Of a DNA stretch of 64,000 bases, positions 51,989-62,179 are shown one piece after another. This stretch comes from Streptomyces pacificus (GTDB taxonomy: Bacteria > Actinomycetota > Actinomycetes > Streptomycetales > Streptomycetaceae). The DNA lies in the NCBI RefSeq assembly GCF_011766325.1, contig NZ_BLLG01000008.1, positions 186,001 through 250,000 on the forward strand, in the 5' to 3' direction. Both the position numbers and the translations under genes were made by a program. A model generated the notes under the pieces. It was given only the letters and a program-made list of their open reading frames with translations. It did not search any database and was not told the origin of the DNA. The first letter of the stretch is position 1. Each line of letters begins with the position of its first letter.

Positions 51989-53190
51989 TCGGCGTGACAC
52001 CGGGCGAGCACCTCCCTGGCGAGCTGGCGGTAGGCCGCGGCACCGACGGAGTTGGACGCGTACGTCGTGATGGGCTCGCCGGCGACCGTCGTCTCCGGGA
52101 AGCGCACCGTGCGCCCGATGACCGTGTGGTACACGTGGTCGTCGAACGCCTCGACCACCCGTGCCAGCACCTCGCGGCTGTGCACCGTGCGCGAGTCGTA
52201 CATGGTGGCGAGGATGCCGTCGAGCTCCAGCTCGGGGTTGAGCCGTTCCTGGACCTTCTCGATGGTCTCGGTGAGCAGGGCGACGCCGCGCAGGGCGAAG
52301 AACTCGCACTCCAGCGGCACGATGACCTTGTGAGCCGCCGTCAGGGCGTTGACCGTCAGCAGGCCGAGCGAGGGCTGGCAGTCGATCACGATGTAGTCGT
52401 AGTCCTGCAGCAGCGGCTTCAGGGCGCGCTGCAGCGTCGACTCCCGGGCGACCTCGCTGACCAGCTGGACCTCGGCCGCCGAGAGGTCGATGTTGCTCGG
52501 CAGCAGGTCCATGTTGGGCACGGCGGTCTTCAGCAGGACCTCGTCCGCGGACATGCCCCGCTCCATGAGCAGGTTGTAGACGGTGAGGTCGAGTTCCATC
52601 GGGTTCACGCCGAGACCGACCGACAGGGCCCCCTGCGGGTCGAAGTCGACGAGCAGCACCCGGCGGCCGTACTCCGCGAGCGCGGCGCCCAGATTGATGG
52701 TCGACGTCGTCTTGCCCACGCCGCCCTTCTGGTTGCACATCGCGATGATCTTCGCTGGGCCGTGGTCGGTGAGCGGGCCGGGGATCGGGAAGTACGGCAG
52801 CGGGCGCCCGGTCGGGCCGATGCGCTCGCGGCGCTGGCGGGCCGCGTCGGGGGCGAGTGTGGCCGCGTACTCCGGGTCGGGCTCGTACTCGGCGTCGGGG
52901 TCGTAGAAGTGCCCCTCGGGCACCTCGTCGTAGTCGGCGAAGTGGGTGGACTCTCGGCCACCCCCGTTGCCGGCCGTGGCGTTCACGTGTTGGCCGTCCG
53001 TCATCTTCATCGTGTGGACTGTCGTCGTCATGCGCTGGTGCGTCGCGAAGGTACGGACAGCGGCGGAGCCGACGGCTTCGGGCCCGGACGAGGGCGCCCG
53101 GCCCGGCATCGTGGGCACCTGCACACCCAGGGGGCGCACCGTGAGCATTCCTGGTCGCCCGCCCCCGGGAGAAAATGTCGACTCATTCAC
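51985..53190 (-). CDS. ParA-family ATPase
   Basis: The product has 401 residues. Deviant Walker A CNQKGGVGKTTSTINLG (KGGVGKT near residue 159), Walker A' and B (VLLVDFDPQGALS, YDYIVIDCQPSLGLLT), and the ParA-specific LECEFFALRGV. The N-terminal ~140 residues are disordered and specific to streptomycetes. ParA proteins use ATP-driven dynamics on DNA to position cargo. This is not the parA-parB pair near the origin but the scpAB-linked copy. AAGGAGGT lies 10 nt before GTG 53190. Confidence 0.9.
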   Translation of the reverse strand: MNESTFSPGGGRPGMLTVRPLGVQVPTMPGRAPSSGPEAVGSAAVRTFATHQRMTTTVHTMKMTDGQHVNATAGNGGGRESTHFADYDEVPEGHFYDPDAEYEPDPEYAATLAPDAARQRRERIGPTGRPLPYFPIPGPLTDHGPAKIIAMCNQKGGVGKTTSTINLGAALAEYGRRVLLVDFDPQGALSVGLGVNPMELDLTVYNLLMERGMSADEVLLKTAVPNMDLLPSNIDLSAAEVQLVSEVARESTLQRALKPLLQDYDYIVIDCQPSLGLLTVNALTAAHKVIVPLECEFFALRGVALLTETIEKVQERLNPELELDGILATMYDSRTVHSREVLARVVEAFDDHVYHTVIGRTVRFPETTVAGEPITTYASNSVGAAAYRQLAREVLARCHAE

Positions 53191-53539
53191 AAGTCGTCTT
53201 ACCTCCTTGGACGTGACCAGGCAACTTATCGATAGGTCAGCGTGGCATCATGCCGACGATTGGCGACTCTATGGCGTGTCACCGGTCCGCAGCAACACAA
53301 TCCCCCGGACCCGGCCCGATGTGTCGGCAACCGAACACCCCGCTGTCAAGGGTGCGCGGCAACCGTTCCGCGCTTCCCGTGGAGGTGCGAATCGGTTGAA
53401 GGGTTACGTTCGAGGCGAGTTGAGCAACCGGGCGCACCGCCCGGACACGCCTCCGGCCGGACCCGCTGCTCAAGGTCCGGCCGGATACATGATGTTGACG
53501 ACCCTGGTTGACGGGGCGGTCGCGGGCCCCGCCCCGCGC
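53191..53539. other. Intergenic region between parA and ald
   Basis: About 350 nt holding the parA promoter on its left and the ald 3' end on its right. No gene. No clear terminator hairpin found after ald. Confidence 0.4.
53224..53237. promoter_or_regulatory. Near-palindrome in parA promoter region
   Basis: ACTTATCGATAGGT has a perfect TATCGATA core and one mismatched flank pair. It lies 34 nt upstream of the parA start in AT-richer DNA. Possible operator or promoter element. Confidence 0.3.
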
Positions 53540-54655
53540 TCAGCCGAGCAGTGCGTCCAGCTCGACGCCGGCGAGGCCGTGCGCCTCGGCGACCTCCCGG
53601 TAGACGACCTGTCCCTCATGGACGTTGAGGCCCTTGGCCAGCGCGGGATCGCGGCGGAGCGCCTCGACCCAGCCGTTGTTCGCCAGCGAGACGACGTACG
53701 GGAGCGTGGCGTTGGTGAGCGCGTTGGTGGAGGTGTTCGGCACCGCACCGGGCATGTTGGCGACGCAGTAGAAGACCGACTCGTGCACCCGGAAGGTCGG
53801 CTCGGCGTGGGTGGTCGGACGGGAGTCCTCGAAGCAGCCGCCCTGGTCGATCGCGATGTCGACAAGGACACTTCCCGGCTTCATCCGGGAGACGAGTTCG
53901 TTGGTGACCAGCTTCGGGGCCTTGGCACCGGGGATGAGCACCGCTCCGATGACGAGGTCGGCGTCGAGTACGGCCTTCTCCAGCTCGAAGGAGTTGGACA
54001 TGACGGCCTTGACCTTGGTGCCGAAGATCCTGTCGGCCTCGCGCAGCTTGTTGATGTCGCGGTCCAGCAGCGTCACCTCGAAACCCATGCCGACGGCGAT
54101 CTGGGTGGCGTTCCAGCCGGAGACCCCGCCGCCGACGACGACGGCCTTGGCCGGGGTCACTCCCGGGACGCCGCCCGGCAGCACGCCGCGGCCGCCCGCC
54201 GGGCGCATCAGGTGGTAGGCGCCGACCTGCGGGGCCAGCCGGCCCGCGACCTCGGACATCGGGGCGAGGAGCGGCAGGGAGCGGTGGGGGAGCTCGACCG
54301 TCTCGTAGGCGATGGCGGTGGTGCCGGACTCGATCAGCGCGTCCGTGCACTCCTTGGACGCGGCGAGGTGCAGGTAGGTGAAGAGCACCTGGTCCTTGCG
54401 CATGCGGTGGTACTCCTCCGCGATGGGCTCCTTGACCTTGAGCACCATGTCGGCGGTGGCCCACACCTCATCGGCGGTGGGCAGGATCCGCCCGCCCGCG
54501 GCGGCGAACTCCTCGTCCGTGATCGACGAGCCGGCACCGGCGTCCGCCTCGACGCACACCTGATGGCCGTTGCGCACCAGCTCTTGCACGCCGGCGGGGG
54601 TGATGGCCACCCGGAACTCGTTGTTCTTGACCTCGCGGGGGATGCCGACCTTCAC
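53540..54655 (-). CDS. ald: Alanine dehydrogenase
   Basis: The product has 371 residues, the family length. It begins [19 protein letters not shown], the substrate-binding Arg/Lys region, has LFTYLHLA, the NAD-binding [20 protein letters not shown] and [21 protein letters not shown]. It interconverts L-alanine and pyruvate. GTG 54655 gives the canonical length and has AAGGA upstream; longer in-frame extensions to 54745 have no family resemblance. SCO1773 is the expected counterpart from memory. Confidence 0.95.
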   Translation of the reverse strand: MKVGIPREVKNNEFRVAITPAGVQELVRNGHQVCVEADAGAGSSITDEEFAAAGGRILPTADEVWATADMVLKVKEPIAEEYHRMRKDQVLFTYLHLAASKECTDALIESGTTAIAYETVELPHRSLPLLAPMSEVAGRLAPQVGAYHLMRPAGGRGVLPGGVPGVTPAKAVVVGGGVSGWNATQIAVGMGFEVTLLDRDINKLREADRIFGTKVKAVMSNSFELEKAVLDADLVIGAVLIPGAKAPKLVTNELVSRMKPGSVLVDIAIDQGGCFEDSRPTTHAEPTFRVHESVFYCVANMPGAVPNTSTNALTNATLPYVVSLANNGWVEALRRDPALAKGLNVHEGQVVYREVAEAHGLAGVELDALLG

Positions 54656-54816
54656 GTCGATCACGGTCCTTGGCTCAGGGGGATTGTGGTGCAGTTCCAT
54701 AGGTACCCGGATAGGCCGGGCATATCGGATGGACCGGGACGACACCCGGCAGAGCCAGTCTAATGAAGGACTTCCAGCTGTCTAGCCTTGCAAAGTAACT
54801 TTCTTTGATGTCATTG

Positions 54817-56955
54817 CTACGGATTTCGCAGGCTGGAAACCTCGTCTCCCAGTAGCCGTGCAGCGGCGGAGCGATGCAGTCCTGCCGCGGCGGCGTCCCC
54901 GAGGCGCTCCAGTGTGTCGGCCAGCCGCAGCTGGAGGGCGGCCTGGAGCCGCAGGTCCCCGGCCCGGCGCGCCCAGGCCACCGCCTCCTCGCAGGTGCGC
55001 AGCGACTCCTCGGGGCGCCCCGCGTACTCCTGGACCCGGGCCGCCTCGCTCAATGCCCGTGCGTGCCCGGGCAGATCACCGAGGCGCCGGTATCCGGCCG
55101 CGGCCGCGCGCCAGCTGCGCAGCGCCTCGCCGTACCGTCCTGCGTAGGTGTGCACGCCCCCCAGCCGGCCGTAGAGCCGGGCCTCGTCGGCCCGCTCCCC
55201 GCGGAGGAGACGCTGGGCGAGGGCGCGGCCGTACCAGTCCGCCGCCCGCTCCCAGTCCCCGAGCTCCTGGTGGGCGCCGCCGACGGATTCCATCGCGCGG
55301 GCCGCGGCATACGGGTCGTTTCCGCGCCGGGCGGCGTCCAGGGCGGCCCGGTACCGCGCCAGCGCGTCCGCCGTCCGGCCCGTCCGCGCGTCCAGGTCGG
55401 CCAGGTTCAGCAGCGCGGCGGCCTGCTCCCGGTGCAGTCCCCGGCGCACCGCCACATCCAGCACGAGCCGGTGCAGACCGTAGAGCTCGGGTGCGGCCGA
55501 CTCCGTGCCCCGGTGCGCGACCAGGGCCCGGACGAGAGCGGAGATCAGCCGCCGGGCCAGGGTGTCCAGCTCTCCGTCGGCCACCGCGATCCGTGCGGCG
55601 GCGACCAGCACGGGCCTGCGCGCCTCCAGCCAGGCCCCGGCGGCCCCGGCGCCGGGGAACCGCAGGGCACGCGGCAGCCCGGCGAGCTTCCTGCGGGCCG
55701 CCGAGTCCTCGGGTTCGGTGACCGCGCGGCAGGACTGCAGCAGCCGTACGGTCCGCTCCAGCATCCGGGCCCGGGCGAGCTGCACCTCCGCGGGCCGCTC
55801 CTCCTCGGCGACCCGCGCCCGCAGCAGCGGGGCGAGGCAGCCGGGCACCTCGTACTGCTCGCCGCCCACCTGCTCGCCGCCCGCCCGCCCGTTCCCCTCC
55901 GCAGCGCCGGCGGCGCTGCGCAGCAGCCCGAGCGCGGCGAAGTCCTCCAGGGCCGAGCGGGCCGCCGAGACCGAGCAGCCGGCCAGGGCGGACGCGGTAT
56001 GCGCATCCACCCGCCCGGCGGGGGCGAGGGCCAGCAGGCGCAGCAGCCGCCCCGCGGACTGCGGGAGCGAGTCGTGGACGAGCCGGAAGGCCCGCGCCAG
56101 CGGCCGGGCGCCGACGGGTACCTCCGGGTCGTCGGACTGCCCGTGCAGCTGCTTGGCCGCGTCGGCGACCGAGACCTGGGGGCGGGCCGCCAGCCAGCCG
56201 CCGACCAGCATCATCGCGGCGGGCTGACCCCCGCACTGCTCCACCAGCGACTCGGCGGTCTGCGGGTCGACGGTCACCCGGACCGAGCCGGTGAACCGGC
56301 TCAGCAGCTCGATCGCCGACTTGGCGTCCATGCCGCCGATCGTGCACGGCCGCACATCGGGGATACCGGTGAGCGGCCCCTGGGAGACGGCGACGACCAG
56401 GCACTCCGGGTTGTCCGGCAGCAGCGGGTCCACCTGCTCCGCGTCGGCGGCGTCGTCCAGCACGAGCAGGCACCGCCGCACGGCGAGCGCCTCGCGGACC
56501 ATCCCGGTGAGCACGTCCTCGTCGGCGCCGGCCGGTGCGGTGGAGCCGAGCGCCTCCAGGAGTCCGCGCGCCACGCGTTCGACGGGGACGGCTTCGCCGC
56601 CCGGCTCGGTGAGCCCGGCCCACAGCACCCCGTCCGGGTACGCGTCCGCCAGGCGCCGGGTCAGTTCCGCGGCGAGGGCCGTCCGGCCCGAGCCGGGCCG
56701 GCCGGCGACGAGCAGCACCCTGGCGCGGGGCGCCTTGCGTCCGGAGATCGTGTCCAGACCGGCCCGCTCGATGTCGGCCCGCAGCGCCTTCAACTCCCGC
56801 TGGCGCCCGATGAATCGCCCACCCACGGCGTCAACGATCGCATGGCCGGCCCGCTCCTCGGGCACGGGGCCTGCCTGCGACGGGCGGTTCTCGGACGAGG
56901 GCTCCTCGAAGTCCACCGCCTGATCCGTCACGGGCCACGCTCCCCAGTCCATCAC
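54817..56955 (-). CDS. NB-ARC/TPR STAND-type protein
   Basis: The product has 712 residues. The NB-ARC-like NTPase starts near residue 46 (GRFIGRQRELKAL) with P-loop GRPGSGRT (85-92), Arg replacing the catalytic Lys, and LLVLDDAADAEQVDPLLP as Walker B. A winged-helix linker follows. From about residue 480 there are TPR-like repeats (AALLNLADLDARTGRTADAL, AMESVGGAHQELGDWERAAD, RLYGRLGGVHTYAGRYGEAL). It lacks the BTAD activator domain and any DNA-binding domain, so it is a candidate signalling protein. The Lys-to-Arg change may weaken ATP hydrolysis. ATG 56955 is uncertain within one codon. Confidence 0.82.
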   Translation of the reverse strand: MMDWGAWPVTDQAVDFEEPSSENRPSQAGPVPEERAGHAIVDAVGGRFIGRQRELKALRADIERAGLDTISGRKAPRARVLLVAGRPGSGRTALAAELTRRLADAYPDGVLWAGLTEPGGEAVPVERVARGLLEALGSTAPAGADEDVLTGMVREALAVRRCLLVLDDAADAEQVDPLLPDNPECLVVAVSQGPLTGIPDVRPCTIGGMDAKSAIELLSRFTGSVRVTVDPQTAESLVEQCGGQPAAMMLVGGWLAARPQVSVADAAKQLHGQSDDPEVPVGARPLARAFRLVHDSLPQSAGRLLRLLALAPAGRVDAHTASALAGCSVSAARSALEDFAALGLLRSAAGAAEGNGRAGGEQVGGEQYEVPGCLAPLLRARVAEEERPAEVQLARARMLERTVRLLQSCRAVTEPEDSAARRKLAGLPRALRFPGAGAAGAWLEARRPVLVAAARIAVADGELDTLARRLISALVRALVAHRGTESAAPELYGLHRLVLDVAVRRGLHREQAAALLNLADLDARTGRTADALARYRAALDAARRGNDPYAAARAMESVGGAHQELGDWERAADWYGRALAQRLLRGERADEARLYGRLGGVHTYAGRYGEALRSWRAAAAGYRRLGDLPGHARALSEAARVQEYAGRPEESLRTCEEAVAWARRAGDLRLQAALQLRLADTLERLGDAAAAGLHRSAAARLLGDEVSSLRNP

Positions 56956-57393
56956 CGCATGAGCCGAGTCCGCACCGGGTGCCCGGGCGGGCGCTCCGAG
57001 CGTAGTTCAGGCATCACCCGGAACCGGGCAGAGCACGGCGCCACGCGGCGGGGGTATCCCTCGATCGGATGAGCGGATGGTCACACCAGCCCTGGCGGGG
57101 TCGTGGGGGCCGTGCCCGAGGTACCCGAAGGACCGCCCAGCCCCCGGCGGCCCAGTTCCCGGACGCCCGTCCCCGAGGTGCCGGAAGGACCGCGCGCCGG
57201 CGGGAACCCCGCCGGAAGCCACCGCGGCGAACGCGGGCCGCGCCTTCCACCCTCCTCACCCGCGCCTCGCACCCTCCTCACCCGCGCCTCGAACGGGCGG
57301 GTCCTGCCCGGAGCGGGCGGGTCCCGCCGGAGCGGGCGACCCGGCGGTCTGCGCCCCGGACGCGCGAACCCGGCGGCCCCGGACGCGCCGGGC
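56956..57393. other. Intergenic region with tandem duplications
   Basis: About 440 nt. It contains a 22-nt tandem duplication (57248-57291) and a second short repeated block (CGAGGT-CC-GAAGGACCGC at 57117-57136 and 57174-57193). It is rich in GGGCGGG runs. No gene seen. Confidence 0.4.
57248..57291. repeat. 22-nt tandem duplication
   Basis: Two exact copies of CACCCTCCTCACCCGCGCCT plus CG, head to tail. Non-coding. Confidence 0.75.
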
Positions 57394-58020
57394 CTACGCC
57401 TCGAACGGGCGGGCCGGCCAGGGCGCCTCGGCAGGGCGCAGGGAGCCCGCTCCCTCGCCCGCGAGCGCCGCGGTGAGCGAGAGGACGCCGACCACGAGGC
57501 AGTTGTTGTGCAGGTCGCCGGCGAGCACACCGCGCAGCAGGTCCTGGAGCGGGACGCGGGCCAGCTCCATGTCCGCCTCCTCGTCCAGGACCGGGAAACG
57601 CTCGCCCTCCGCCTGCGACAGATCACGCGCCAGGAAGATCCGCACGGCCTCGTCGCAGCCGCCCGGTGTGGGGTACACGTCCGCGAGGACCCGCCAGTCG
57701 ACGGCCTTGACGTGGGCCTCCTCGTACAGCTCGCGCTGGGCCGCGGTCAGCGGGTTCTCGCCGGGGACGTCGAGGAGCCCGGCCGGGATCTCCCAGAGCC
57801 TCTGCCGCACGGGGTGCCGGTACTGGCGCAGCACCAGGACCCGGCCGTCCTCGTCGAGCGCGACCACCGCCACCGACCCCGGGTGCACCTGGTAGTCGCG
57901 GCGCGCGACCGAGCCGTCGGGCATGACCACGTCATCGGTGCGGACACCGGTCTTGTTGCCCCTGAACGGCGTCGCGGTGGCGGTGACCCGCCATTCCTCG
58001 GGGGTGTCCTTGATGGTCAT
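57394..58020 (-). CDS. Nudix hydrolase, ADP-ribose pyrophosphatase-like
   Basis: The product has 208 residues. The box GLLDVPGENPLTAAQRELYE then EAHV resembles ADP-ribose pyrophosphatases, but the final Gly of the canonical box is His here and one residue is inserted before the first Glu. EIPAGLLD and the preceding RQYRHPVRQRLWE (substrate-binding) are typical of ADPRase. It likely hydrolyses ADP-ribose or a related nucleoside diphosphate. ATG 58020 (MTIKDTPEEW) is the natural start. pyrG lies 76 nt upstream on the same strand, so they may share a transcript. Confidence 0.85.
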   Translation of the reverse strand: MTIKDTPEEWRVTATATPFRGNKTGVRTDDVVMPDGSVARRDYQVHPGSVAVVALDEDGRVLVLRQYRHPVRQRLWEIPAGLLDVPGENPLTAAQRELYEEAHVKAVDWRVLADVYPTPGGCDEAVRIFLARDLSQAEGERFPVLDEEADMELARVPLQDLLRGVLAGDLHNNCLVVGVLSLTAALAGEGAGSLRPAEAPWPARPFEA

Positions 58021-58096
58021 GCGCGTCCTCCCATAACGCCGGAACCGGGGCAGGAACGCGTCCGTCCCCGCCCCCGGCCACCGTAACGCCCTTCGC

Positions 58097-59782
<1,686 letters not shown>

Positions 59783-60266
59783 GGCCAAGAGGGGGCTCCC
59801 GTGGTCGCGAGGTGTTTCGTGCGCGACAGCGCCCCACGGGGAGAATCCGGGGATCACCGGGGGTGCCGTCGCTGCGGTTCGGAGGCCGCCGTCCCTCGCG
59901 GGGGCACCACCGTCCACGGGCTACCAGGGTATCAGCGCCCCGGGGAGACTGCTCCCGCCCGCACGGGGCATGATGGCCTTCGGCGGGCTCCGACCGGGTC
60001 TACCGGGCGCTCACCCGTTCGGTCGCGATGCATTGTCGAGAGCGTCGCGCGGATCACCGGAGTGCGTCGTATCCTGCTCGGACACTTGATTCGGAATATC
60101 GCTGCCGAGCCAGGCCGGTGAACGGCATCACCCCCGCCTTTACCCCACAGTTCCGCCTGGGTGGGACACCCTTCCCGGAGCGAGCTCGTCATCGACCGAC
60201 TGACGACACCCTTTGACCGCAGTAAGTGCCACGCTGGGCGACGTGGCTGTTCGACTGGAGATCCAC
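59783..60266. other. Divergent promoter region of pyrG and GH15 gene
   Basis: About 480 nt. High GC on the left; around 60060-60110 it is less GC-rich (CGTATCCTGCTCGGACACTTGATTCGGAATATCG). No gene seen. Two outward promoters are expected. Confidence 0.4.
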
Positions 60267-62069
60267 GTGGCCGGGCGCATCGAGGACTACGCACTCATCG
60301 GAGACATGCAGACCGCTGCCCTGGTCTGCCGGGACGGCACGGTCGACTGGCTGTGCCTGCCCCGCTTCGACTCGCATGCCGTCTTCGCAGGACTTCTCGG
60401 CACCGAGGAGCACGGATTCTGGCGCCTGGGGCCGGCGCACCCGGCGAACGCGGAGCCTCCCGCGGCCGACCGCCGGCGCTACCGGGGCGACTCCCTCGTC
60501 CTGGAGTCCGAGTGGGACACCCCCCGCGGCACGGTGCGTGTGACGGATTTCATGCCGCCCCGGGACGGTGCACCCCAGCTCATCCGGATCGTGGAGGGCG
60601 TCAGCGGGCGGGTGCCCATGCGGTCGGCCCTGCGGATGCGGTTCAGCTACGGCCGGATCGTGCCCTGGGTGCACAAGGTCGACAACCGCACGGTCGCCGT
60701 CGCGGGCCCCGACTCGGTGTGGCTGGACACCCCCGCCGACACCTACGGCAAGGACCTCACCACCTACGCCGACTTCACGGTCTCCCCCGGCGAACGGCTC
60801 GCGTTCACCATCAGCTGGCAGCCCTCCCACCACCGGCCGCCCGCGCTGCCCGACCCCGAGGGCTCGCTGGAGGCCACCGAGGAGTTCTGGCACGACTGGG
60901 TCGAGCACTGCACCTACCACGGCCCCTACCGGGAGTCGGTGGTCCGCTCGCTGATCACGCTGAAGGCCCTCACCTACGCGCCGACCGGCGGCATCGTCGC
61001 CGCACCCACCACCTCGCTGCCCGAGGAGATCGGCGGCGTCCGGAACTGGGACTACCGCTACACCTGGCTGCGCGACGCCGCCATCACCCTCTCCTCGCTG
61101 CTGCGCACCGGCTACCGGGAGGAGGCCCGGGCCTGGCGGGAGTGGCTGCTGCGCGCCGTCGCAGGCGACCCGGAGAACCTGCAGATCATGTACGGCATCG
61201 CCGGTGAGCGGGAACTGGGCGAGGCGGAACTGGACTGGCTGCCCGGCTACGAGGGCTCCGCGCCGGTACGGGTCGGCAACGGCGCGGCGAACCAGCTCCA
61301 GCTCGACGTCTACGGCGAGGTCACCGAGGCCCTGCACCTGGCGCATATGACGGGCCTGTCCCGCAACGACTACGCCTCGGTGCTCCAGCTGAAGCTGATC
61401 CAGTACCTGGAGGACCACTGGGACCAGCCCGACGAGGGCATCTGGGAGGTCCGCGGTCCCCGCCGGCACTTCGTCCACTCCAAGGTGATGGCCTGGGTCG
61501 CCGTCGACCGCACGATCAAGCTGATCGAGTCGGGCGACGCGGACGGCCCCCTGGAGCGCTGGCGCGAACTGCGCGACGAGATCCACCGGGACGTCTGCGA
61601 GAAGGGCTACGACAAGGAACGCAACACCTTCACCCAGTCCTACGGGTCTAAGGAACTCGACGCCTCGCTGCTGCTCATCCCGCAGATGGGCTTCCTGCCG
61701 CCGGACGACAAGCGCGTCATCGGCACCATCGAGGCGATCCAGCGGGAGCTGTCCACTCCGGACGGCTTCGTGCTGCGCTACCCGACGGCGGGCGACGAGG
61801 CCGGCGTCGACGGCCTGGAGGGCGACGAGGGGGCCTTCCTCGCCTGCTCGTTCTGGCTCGCGGACGACCTGGCGATGATCGGGCGCGTGGACGAGGCACG
61901 CCGGCTGTTCGAGAAGCTGCTGTCGCTGCGGAACGACCTCGGGCTGCTCGCCGAGGAATGGGACCCCCGGCTGCAGCGCCAGGTGGGCAACTTCCCGCAG
62001 GCGTTCAGCCATGTGCCGCTGATCGACACGGCGCTGCGGCTCACCGCCTCCGGCGCGTACGGCGGCTGA
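60267..62069 (+). CDS. Glycoside hydrolase family 15 protein
   Basis: The product has 600 residues. It starts VAGRIEDYALIGDMQTAALV, a region conserved in bacterial GH15 proteins, has the (alpha/alpha)6 barrel motif EIGGVRNWDYRYTWLRDAA (proton-donor region) and ends with LLAEEWDP (catalytic Glu). Bacterial GH15 members include trehalases and glucoamylase-like enzymes; the substrate is uncertain. No signal peptide, so cytoplasmic. GTG 60267 has GGAG 6 nt upstream; longer GTG/TTG starts (60243, 60213) are weaker. Confidence 0.87.
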   Translation: MAGRIEDYALIGDMQTAALVCRDGTVDWLCLPRFDSHAVFAGLLGTEEHGFWRLGPAHPANAEPPAADRRRYRGDSLVLESEWDTPRGTVRVTDFMPPRDGAPQLIRIVEGVSGRVPMRSALRMRFSYGRIVPWVHKVDNRTVAVAGPDSVWLDTPADTYGKDLTTYADFTVSPGERLAFTISWQPSHHRPPALPDPEGSLEATEEFWHDWVEHCTYHGPYRESVVRSLITLKALTYAPTGGIVAAPTTSLPEEIGGVRNWDYRYTWLRDAAITLSSLLRTGYREEARAWREWLLRAVAGDPENLQIMYGIAGERELGEAELDWLPGYEGSAPVRVGNGAANQLQLDVYGEVTEALHLAHMTGLSRNDYASVLQLKLIQYLEDHWDQPDEGIWEVRGPRRHFVHSKVMAWVAVDRTIKLIESGDADGPLERWRELRDEIHRDVCEKGYDKERNTFTQSYGSKELDASLLLIPQMGFLPPDDKRVIGTIEAIQRELSTPDGFVLRYPTAGDEAGVDGLEGDEGAFLACSFWLADDLAMIGRVDEARRLFEKLLSLRNDLGLLAEEWDPRLQRQVGNFPQAFSHVPLIDTALRLTASGAYGG

Positions 62070-62179
62070 GGGCCCGCACCTTCTCTTCGCTGAGGTGCGC
62101 GGCCTGTCGCGGATATGCGCGGCGGGACCGCCCGTACCTACGATGAGAAGGTCCTGTCCGCGCCCCGGAAGGGGGCATC

